Positions 13,755 to 19,366 of a DNA stretch of 20,855 bases are shown here, piece after piece. Positions within the stretch are counted from its first letter, which is position 1. Every line of letters begins with the position of its first letter. The notes beneath the pieces were generated by a model. It was given only the letters and a program-made list of their open reading frames with translations, was not told the origin of the DNA and did no database searches. The position numbers and the translations under genes are program-made. This DNA is from Methanobacteriota archaeon (lineage in GTDB: Archaea > Thermoplasmatota > Thermoplasmata > RBG-16-68-12). The DNA is taken from NCBI GenBank assembly GCA_005878665.1, contig VBLR01000129.1, positions 1-20,855 of the forward strand. The letters run 5' to 3'.

Positions 13755-15019
13755 GCATGCCTCACGATGTAATTCCATCCGAGGAGCAGCCACAGAATTG
13801 CACAGCCGAAGAGGAACACCTGTCGGATGAGGCCGAACGGGAAGGAAGTCGTAATCGCCGCAGTAAGGTCAAATGCATTCGGAAATATCAGGAACGAAAA
13901 CTGAATCGGAATCGAATTCCACAACGTGTAAATGAGAAACAGATTCCAAAATCGGTTAGCTACTCGGAGGCCACGGTTGCTGAGAAGTTCCGGAAAGAGA
14001 ATGAGAGGAAAGATCATAGCAAGATTCTGTTCCGCGAGAAACGTGCGGGTGGTCATGAAGACAATCAGGATAATGAGAGCGAACTCCGTGAGGTCCCGAA
14101 AGTCCTTGAGCGGCCTGCTTCGGAGGACGATATAACCCCCGATCACGGCGATGAACGGGAGATAACCAAGGACCGATAGAACCGAAGGAGACCCCAAGTC
14201 GAGTGGAATCGTATTGTAAATGGTGAAGCCACCGGACACCATGGTCTGATAGCTGACAGCAGCGGAGAACCCGGACACAGACCAACCAAACACATAGAAA
14301 GGTAGAATCACCAAGGCGATTCCGATGCCCAACAGGGCCGAAGTGAATGTCGCAAATTGGTGCACTCGACCCTCTCGCGGGAACGGGCGTCTCGCGATCC
14401 AAAGCCAAGCGAGGGGGATTAGCGGCAATGCTAAATGCTTCAGCGCAATCGAAAATCCCAGGGCGAGGCCGGCCGCGACCGGTCGATCCTTGTCGAGGAA
14501 GTGGAGCGAGACCAACACGAATAGCGCGACGAGGGTGTCAAACATGTTCCAGAAAACGCTTGTGTACAGGAGGAACGGGTTGAACAGCACTAGCAATTCC
14601 GCGCGAGATGCCGTGACTGAATCGCAGCCTTCGCTCTGAAGCTTGGCCGTAACGAAACGCGCCAAGGCGAGATTCCCCGCGATAATCGGCAACTTAATCG
14701 CGAGGTTCATCACAAAGGGGCTCCCCGTCGGAAGATATGCAAAGTAGTAGGTCACTGCCAGGAAAAGCGCCCATGGCGGGGGATACCCGATTCCAGAGAC
14801 GATGCCAACGAGACTCGGGGAATTGTAGTAGTCGATTAGGTCGTACCGGACGTAGGGGGAAAGGCCATCCGCGACACCTGCCCCTGTCCCGAAGAAGATC
14901 CGTGTGTCATACCAATGGCCGAACGGGAACAAGGCGAGCTGGAGCGCCATTGCGAGAACGTAGCGTCGGTTTCGGTTGAGCCAGCTAACCACCCCATGTA
15001 CGAAATCCGCTGCGGACAT
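13751..15019 (-). CDS. GT-C fold membrane glycosyltransferase (DUF2029/PIG-M-like)
   Basis: This 422-residue protein is strongly hydrophobic, with about ten membrane segments. The first outer loop reads HWYDTRIFFGTG and GLSPYVRYD (residues 36-60), matching the D...G-SPY pattern seen in polyprenyl-phosphate-mannose-dependent enzymes such as PIG-M and GT87/DUF2029. LIDYYN, YPPPWALF and LKHLALPLIPLAWLW are other recognisable parts. The proposed donor is a polyprenyl-phosphate sugar, which fits the DPM1-like gene two places upstream. The ATG at 15019 is 12 nt after the preceding stop; I see no clear Shine-Dalgarno. The stop overlaps the GT4 ATG. Some base runs here are visibly AT-richer than in flanking housekeeping genes. 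Confidence 0.85.
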   Translation of the reverse strand: MSAADFVHGVVSWLNRNRRYVLAMALQLALFPFGHWYDTRIFFGTGAGVADGLSPYVRYDLIDYYNSPSLVGIVSGIGYPPPWALFLAVTYYFAYLPTGSPFVMNLAIKLPIIAGNLALARFVTAKLQSEGCDSVTASRAELLVLFNPFLLYTSVFWNMFDTLVALFVLVSLHFLDKDRPVAAGLALGFSIALKHLALPLIPLAWLWIARRPFPREGRVHQFATFTSALLGIGIALVILPFYVFGWSVSGFSAAVSYQTMVSGGFTIYNTIPLDLGSPSVLSVLGYLPFIAVIGGYIVLRSRPLKDFRDLTEFALIILIVFMTTRTFLAEQNLAMIFPLILFPELLSNRGLRVANRFWNLFLIYTLWNSIPIQFSFLIFPNAFDLTAAITTSFPFGLIRQVFLFGCAILWLLLGWNYIVRHA

Positions 15020-15031
15020 GGTCGGGCCTAG

Positions 15032-15928
15032 TCAGGGGCCTTTCGTGGACGCCGCGATTTCCCAGATGCGATGGGTCCTCCCCTTATGCCAGTCGACCCA
15101 GGCGAGAATCCGACTCAATCCTTCGAGAACGATTGAAGGGGGCAACGCGACAATCAATCCGGGCGATTCACGCAACACCGATGCGAGAGCCTGGATCGAA
15201 TCCGCGAGGCCGTTGGAGAACGTCAAGGAAGGCGGTCCGCCATAGCCGCGACGTTGCCTATTGAGCTGCCGATGGCCCACGATGTTCCGCCTTCGTTGAA
15301 TCAGGAAGTCTTTCGGCGTCCGCGCACCTCTCATCACCACATTGGCCCGCGGTTCAATCGAAATCCGATATCCGGCTTGCAAAGCGGCGAGGGCAAGTCC
15401 AGCGTCGTCAAGTACGATTTCCGGTGGAAGATGTTCGACAACCCCTCGACGGATCGCGAAAATTTCCCCGCTCACATGGCCGAGCCTGCCTCGCCTCTCC
15501 AGCTCAAGCAGCGCCGCATTATGATACGCCCAAGCGAGCATTGCGACGCGATCCATGATTGTCTCCCGACCGTTTGCCGGGATCGGCAATCCTCCAACAA
15601 CACCGACACCGTCGCGGAAGGACTCCACGAGTGTTGCGATTGAACCGGTGGTCGGGACGACGTCACCGGGGAGCGATACCAGGAAATCCCCTCGATAGAC
15701 GGCGAGGACGATGTTAAAGGCCGAGGTCTTCCCGGTTCGAGTCGGCTCCACGATGACCTGCAGTCGTCCATCGTCCCGGAACGGTTGCAGCCTCTCCACG
15801 GTCGAATCAGTGCAGCCGCTGGCAACGAGGATGAGTTCGTCCACAATCGGCTCGCGTAGGACAGCGCCCACGACATTCGTAATGTTCTTCTCCTCATTAT
15901 GGACACAGATGCCAACGCTCACGCTCAA
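15032..15928 (-). CDS. Glycosyltransferase family 2, divergent active-site motifs
   Basis: This is a 298-residue GT2 protein. It starts at TTG 15928 (SVSVGICVHNEEKNITNVV, residues 2-20), overlapping the previous stop as TTGA. The first strand, ELILVASGCTDSTVERL and GHVSGEIFAIRR are typical of membrane-type GT2 enzymes. The usual DXD is replaced by PGDV (87-90), the ED motif by DD (174-175), and QXXRW by QRRRN (211-215), so the aromatic residue is missing. A weakly hydrophobic stretch near 255-285 (LIVALPPSIVLEGL) may attach it to the membrane. It could still be active, since several GT2 subfamilies vary here, or have changed role. It sits between the DPM1-like and GT-C genes of the right arm. 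Confidence 0.83.
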   Translation of the reverse strand: MSVSVGICVHNEEKNITNVVGAVLREPIVDELILVASGCTDSTVERLQPFRDDGRLQVIVEPTRTGKTSAFNIVLAVYRGDFLVSLPGDVVPTTGSIATLVESFRDGVGVVGGLPIPANGRETIMDRVAMLAWAYHNAALLELERRGRLGHVSGEIFAIRRGVVEHLPPEIVLDDAGLALAALQAGYRISIEPRANVVMRGARTPKDFLIQRRRNIVGHRQLNRQRRGYGGPPSLTFSNGLADSIQALASVLRESPGLIVALPPSIVLEGLSRILAWVDWHKGRTHRIWEIAASTKGP

Positions 15929-16674
15929 GAGGACCGCCCCGCTCGCGATGAAATGACTCCTGGGGTCTTCGACCTCGGGTGGATAAAGGCCTTCGACATA
16001 ACGAACCGGGCAAACTTCCAGGCTTCTTCCGGGGTGGCGAGCTTACTCTCTCCCACCTTTCGTTCTATGAAGGCGATAGGGACTTCGGCGATGGAGTACC
16101 GATGCAACGCGGCGAGCCAAATCGTTTCGACCTGGAATTCGTACCCCCCACAGGCGGCATGATCGATAATCATCTCGACCAATGGTCTGCGGTACACCCG
16201 GAAGCCAGAGGTGACATCCTTAACTGGGAGCCGCAATAGGCAGCGGGCGACGGAATTCGCAACGAAACTGATTAACCGGCGCGACGCGTTCCAGTTCTCG
16301 ATTCGTCCTTCCCGAACGTAGCGCGACCCGACGACGAGGTCATAAGGAGACGCGAGGAGGTCCGGGATGGCCCCCGGGTCGTGGCTGAGGTCTCCGTCGA
16401 GGACGACCAGCCGGTCGAACGGGTAACGCTGGACGGCCTCGCGAAACCCGTGGAGGAGGGCGGAACCGAGTCCTCTTTGGTCCGACCGCAGCTCGAGGTC
16501 CAGCTGAGGCCACCGAACCTGGGCCCCTTTCAATTCATCGAGTGTTCCGTCAGTGGACCCATCATCCACGACGAGCAACCGATCAATGGCTCCGGAGGAT
16601 AACGTCCCATCGATCACAAGACGGATCGAGCCAACCTCGTTTAGGATTGGTAGTAAGCCTACGGCCTCCCCCAC
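15925..16674 (-). CDS. DPM1-like polyprenyl-phosphate glycosyltransferase (GT2)
   Basis: This 249-residue enzyme belongs to the dolichol-phosphate mannose synthase type. Features are LLPILNEVGSIRLV (7-20), VVDDGSTDGTLDEL (35-48), the metal-binding LDGDLSHDP (92-100), DLVVGSRYV (112-120) and the signature VKDVTSGFRVYRR (151-163), with GGYEFQVE further on. No C-terminal membrane segments are present, as in the short single-domain DPM1. The expected reaction moves a sugar from a nucleotide donor to polyprenyl phosphate on the cytosolic face, making the donor for GT-C enzymes such as those at 13751-15019 and 6948-8519. It starts at GTG 16674 with GGAGGA at 16683-16688, 8 nt upstream. It is the first gene of the right arm. 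The sugar is not determined by sequence. Confidence 0.9.
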   Translation of the reverse strand: MGEAVGLLPILNEVGSIRLVIDGTLSSGAIDRLLVVDDGSTDGTLDELKGAQVRWPQLDLELRSDQRGLGSALLHGFREAVQRYPFDRLVVLDGDLSHDPGAIPDLLASPYDLVVGSRYVREGRIENWNASRRLISFVANSVARCLLRLPVKDVTSGFRVYRRPLVEMIIDHAACGGYEFQVETIWLAALHRYSIAEVPIAFIERKVGESKLATPEEAWKFARFVMSKAFIHPRSKTPGVISSRAGRSS

Positions 16675-16881
16675 GACGGATCTCCTCCACGCTAGCTATG
16701 TTCGGGCTGCATCGGGCGATTTACGAACTTCCCTTAAGCCTTTTTGGTACACGCCCCGCTCTCGTTGCGAGGCCTTCCCGCCGTGACGACGTCGAGGCAA
16801 ATGCATTCTTCGCACTCCCCGCTCATCTCTCGCCTGACTCGTGGAGGAGCCGCAAGTAATACCTAAGAGACCGTTGTCCGG
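16675..16881. promoter_or_regulatory. Divergent promoter region between right glycan arm and outer methyltransferase
   Basis: This 207-bp space separates two divergent genes. On the minus strand the DPM1-like gene has its Shine-Dalgarno at 16683-16688 and TATA-like candidates near 16731-16739 (GCTTAAGGG) and 16718-16727 (TTCGTAAATC). On the plus strand AGTAATA at 16855-16861 lies about 24 nt before the TTG at 16882. No convincing dyad like those at 3305 and 4638 was found here. The exact promoters are uncertain. Confidence 0.4.
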
Positions 16882-17700
16882 TTGAAGTACCATTCCCAGA
16901 ATCTGAAGAGCGACAGGACGGACCGAGGGAACGCCGTGGGCGCCACGTGGGGGAGCGAACGAATCGAACGCCGGCGTTTGATCCGGTCTCAATACGTCGA
17001 GGACCTGCTCTCGTTGTTGTACCCGGAGCTACAAAAGCCTCTGGGCGAATGCCGACTGCTCGACCTCGGGAGCGGCTTAGGAACGATCTCCATCCCAGCC
17101 GCTAGAATCGTCCATTCCGTCCTCGGCATCGACATCGAACCAGCCTATGTCCAGAGGGCTCGAGATTGGGCGGAACGGGAGCACGCCTCAAATGTCACCT
17201 TCCGCGAGGGCTCGGCAACCGAGCTACAAGAGGGCCGCTTTGACATTGTCTTGTGCGACTATGTCCTAGAGCATGTCGAAAATCCGAACGCGCTCGTATC
17301 TGTAATCGCCCGACACCTCGAACCCGACGGGGTGTACTATCTCTCTACGAACAACAAGTGGTGGCCGCTTGAGGGCCATTACGGTCTACCGCTTCCACTC
17401 GTCTCTTGGCTGCCCCGGCCTTGGGCAAACCGGTACGTCCGTCTCCTGAATCTTGGAACGAAGTATGACGTCTATGCGATCTCGTGGAACAGGCTGAGGT
17501 CCCTACTCGATCAGAATGGACTAACTTGGTCGTTGAAGCCACCAATCCGACCGTACACGGTTGCCCAGAAGGTTGGCAAGCGGTTGGTTGGCCTAAGTCC
17601 CGAGTTCTGGAATATCGCAAACGTCTTCCAAGTAGTCGGACGGAGGGCGGGGAACGTGTCCGAGCGAACTAGGGACGGCGCAGTCCTCGACGACCGTTAA
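16882..17700 (+). CDS. Class I SAM-dependent methyltransferase
   Basis: This 272-residue methyltransferase has motif I RLLDLGSGLGTISIPAA (58-74), the acidic VLGIDIEPAYVQRA (80-93), GSATELQEG, and FDIVLCDYVLEHVENPNALV. These are in the order of the UbiG/sugar-methyltransferase type. A late segment KWWPLEGHYGLPLPLVSWLP is characteristic of methyltransferases found in glycan clusters. The target is unknown. TTG at 16882 gives the longest product and has a TATA-like box at leaderless distance. GTG at 16936, with GAGGGA at 16925-16930, is a good alternative that would remove a non-conserved 18 residues. It is divergent from the right arm and convergent with the YgfZ gene, 49 bp away. Confidence 0.83.
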   Translation: MKYHSQNLKSDRTDRGNAVGATWGSERIERRRLIRSQYVEDLLSLLYPELQKPLGECRLLDLGSGLGTISIPAARIVHSVLGIDIEPAYVQRARDWAEREHASNVTFREGSATELQEGRFDIVLCDYVLEHVENPNALVSVIARHLEPDGVYYLSTNNKWWPLEGHYGLPLPLVSWLPRPWANRYVRLLNLGTKYDVYAISWNRLRSLLDQNGLTWSLKPPIRPYTVAQKVGKRLVGLSPEFWNIANVFQVVGRRAGNVSERTRDGAVLDDR

Positions 17701-17737
17701 GGATGGCCCTTCCGGTGTCCAAGTTGCGAACGGGCCC

Positions 17738-17742
17738 AAAAA
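17738..17742 (-). terminator. Short T-run after the YgfZ-like gene
   Basis: On the minus strand TTTTT follows the TAG stop at 17750-17752 by about 8 nt. Archaeal polymerases can stop at short T-runs without a hairpin, so this could end the transcript before it enters the opposing methyltransferase gene. A run of five is at the weak end of such signals. Confidence 0.3.
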
Positions 17743-17749
17743 CGTCGGG

Positions 17750-18826
17750 CTATGCTGAGCCTCTCGCAAATGGAAGCGGGTGGAATTGAGCCCGCAGGTC
17801 CCAGCCGCCGCGGTCGATGAAGAGCGTGTCTTTCGGGGAGACCGCGTCCACCCGCAGGAGAGCGAGCGCGATCACCCACCCGGTCGTCGGGGACCAGGTG
17901 CCGCTCGTCACCTTGCCGACCTCGCGGGTCCCTTTCGAGACCTTGTCCCCATGGACCGGCGGGACGTCCGCGTCCACGCGCAGGCCGAACAGCTTGCGGC
18001 GCACCTGGCCTACGTACGTTCCGCGCGCCACGATTTCCTGGCCGACGTAGCATCCCTTCGTGAAGCTCAGGGCAAAGTCCGGTGCGACTTCTAGCGCGAG
18101 CGTGTCTTCGCCCATCTCCATACCGAACCGCGGCGTGCCTACCTCGATGCGCAGAACCTCGAAGGAGTCGCGCCCGATCGGCGTCACATCCCGCCGTGAT
18201 AGCGCGTCCCAGAGTTCCCTGAGGCTCGATCCGGGGGACCAGATGGCGAAGCCGACTTCCCCCAGCCCGCGGACTCGGCCGACGTGGCCTTCGTGGGATT
18301 TATCGACTGCGGAGGTCATGAAGGCGTCCTGCTGAAGTGCGCGGGGATCCGCGGTCAGGACACCCGCGACGAGGTCGCCTGCCGCCGGCCCGTGCACCTC
18401 GATGTGCCCGGCCGATCCCAGGTCGTTGAACTCGACGTCGTCGCTCACGCGCGCTTTCTCCAGGAGCTGGAGGATCGTGTCTTTCTGCGCCGCCTCGATG
18501 TCCAATACAAGCGAGTCCGCGAACACGTACACCCGGAGGTCGCCGAGCACCCGGCTCTTCTCGTTAAGCAAGAGCGCATACACCGACATCCCGGGCGTGA
18601 GGATCTTCAGGTCGGCGGTGACGAGTCCATCGAGGAACGGCACGCGCTCCGAACCGGTGAGCCGGACCTTCGCGCGGTCGCTCCAATCGATCATCCCGGA
18701 CCGCCGACGGACCGCGCGAACCTCTTTCTCGATCGAGCCGTAGCCGGCCGGGATCAACCAGCCCGCCTCGGGACGGAAGATCGCGCCTTCGAGATCGTGG
18801 TAGGGCCGCAAGCGGAGTTCCTGCAT
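17750..18826 (-). CDS. Folate-binding protein YgfZ/GcvT-like
   Basis: This 358-residue protein belongs to the aminomethyltransferase (GcvT) superfamily. The signature KGCYVGQEIVARG (257-269) is the K-G-C-Y-x-G-Q-E motif that marks the YgfZ/IBA57 subfamily, which helps make or repair certain Fe-S enzymes in a tetrahydrofolate-dependent way. The N-terminal part has GMIDWSDRAKVRLTGSERVPFLDGL (key part: DRAKVRLTG, FLDGLVTADL), as in GcvT proteins. A glycine-cleavage role is less likely because of the signature and because no other gcv gene is adjacent. The length is typical (300-360). ATG at 18826 is the first in-frame choice. The gene is very GC-rich compared with the glycan island. It is divergent from the zinc-ribbon gene; a T-run follows its stop. 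Confidence 0.88.
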   Translation of the reverse strand: MQELRLRPYHDLEGAIFRPEAGWLIPAGYGSIEKEVRAVRRRSGMIDWSDRAKVRLTGSERVPFLDGLVTADLKILTPGMSVYALLLNEKSRVLGDLRVYVFADSLVLDIEAAQKDTILQLLEKARVSDDVEFNDLGSAGHIEVHGPAAGDLVAGVLTADPRALQQDAFMTSAVDKSHEGHVGRVRGLGEVGFAIWSPGSSLRELWDALSRRDVTPIGRDSFEVLRIEVGTPRFGMEMGEDTLALEVAPDFALSFTKGCYVGQEIVARGTYVGQVRRKLFGLRVDADVPPVHGDKVSKGTREVGKVTSGTWSPTTGWVIALALLRVDAVSPKDTLFIDRGGWDLRAQFHPLPFARGSA

Positions 18827-18931
18827 CGACGGCCGTACGATGGCCTCCGCTCCATTTGACCTTATGCGACCCTCCCCGGGGCGTCATCGCGTCGGAAGTT
18901 TCATAACGGCCCTCGCTTTGGTCTCCGACGG
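18827..18931. promoter_or_regulatory. Divergent promoter region, YgfZ-like and zinc-ribbon genes
   Basis: In this 105-bp space, TTTCATAA at 18899-18906 on the plus strand lies about 29 nt before the ATG at 18932, which fits a leaderless transcript. On the minus strand CATAAGG at 18861-18867 lies about 38 nt before the ATG at 18826, leaving a leader of about 10 nt. Neither start has a clear Shine-Dalgarno. Confidence 0.45.
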
Positions 18932-19240
18932 ATGGCGCCCGAGCTCCGCGACGGCCGGATCTCCGTCTTCGCGAAACGGATCATGCGCAAGCCGCGGACC
19001 CTGCACTGCCCGTACTGCGACGGCAAGGTCCTCTTCACCCGGAACGAGGAGCACCTGGACGCCAAGAACTGTCCGCACTGCGGCATGCGCGTCGAGCGCC
19101 GCGAGTGGCCCGAGAAGTTGTACGATCCGATGCCGATCCTCCGGACGCAGCCCGGCGGCCCCGACGCGATGAAGATCGAGACGCCGGAATCGAAGGACGA
19201 GGCCGCGAAGAAGGGCGAGAAGAGCGAGAAGAAGGACTGA
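18932..19240 (+). CDS. Small zinc-ribbon protein of unknown function
   Basis: This 102-residue protein has a zinc-ribbon made of CPYC (26-29) and CPHC (47-50), 17 residues apart. A basic N-terminal stretch (KRIMRKPRTLH) precedes it, and a lysine- and glutamate-rich tail (KDEAAKKGEKSEKKD) follows. The charged tail resembles those on uS13 in this window. Such proteins can bind nucleic acid or partners; no function can be assigned. ATG at 18932 fits the TATA-like box at 18899-18906. Composition (high GC, biased codons) matches housekeeping genes, so expression as a real protein is likely. Confidence 0.75.
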   Translation: MAPELRDGRISVFAKRIMRKPRTLHCPYCDGKVLFTRNEEHLDAKNCPHCGMRVERREWPEKLYDPMPILRTQPGGPDAMKIETPESKDEAAKKGEKSEKKD

Positions 19241-19270
19241 TGGGTCATCCGCTCCGGCGGGCGAAGGGCA

Positions 19271-19290
19271 GCGGGCGTAGCTCAGTCCGG
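19271..19290 (+). other. tRNA 5'-end-like fragment
   Basis: GCGGGCG at 19271-19277 followed by TAGCTCAGTCCGG at 19278-19290 matches a tRNA acceptor strand, T8-A9 and the D-arm (A-box) start. The D-arm is not closed: the next bases are AATTCCCGG, and no anticodon arm or T-arm with a matching CGCCCGC follows in this gap. It is therefore a remnant, a half gene, or chance. It lies in the 126-bp convergent space between two genes. Confidence 0.35.
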
Positions 19291-19305
19291 AATTCCCGGT
19301 TCCGC

Positions 19306-19352
19306 GCACCAGCCCTAATTAGAAGCGAATAAGAAAGTGGGAGGGCTGGTGC
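19306..19352. repeat. Inverted repeat with 11-bp arms
   Basis: GCACCAGCCCT at 19306-19316 and AGGGCTGGTGC at 19342-19352 are perfect complements separated by 25 nt of AT-rich sequence. The right arm overlaps the hairpin at 19339-19358, so the two structures cannot form together. The position between two convergent genes suggests an end-of-transcript role. Confidence 0.6.
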
Positions 19353-19358
19353 CCTCCC
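19339..19358 (-). terminator. Hairpin terminator-like element after the Ig-repeat protein gene
   Basis: On the minus strand GGGAGGGC-ACCA-GCCCTCCC is a perfect 8-bp stem with a 4-nt loop, followed by ACTTTCTTATTC. It starts 8 nt after the TAG stop of the Ig-repeat gene (19367-19369). A stable stem plus a T-rich tract is the form of an intrinsic terminator, although archaea rely mainly on T-tracts. Confidence 0.6.
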
Positions 19359-19366
19359 GGTCGTCT

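Noticed and set aside
15728..15745. GGTTCGAGTCGG resembling a tRNA T-loop
   Set aside because: It is inside the GT2 gene with no matching stem or other tRNA parts.
18284..18859. Plus-strand open frame of 191 codons opposite the YgfZ-like gene
   Set aside because: It is antisense to a gene with a clear KGCYVGQE signature and is compositionally a shadow.
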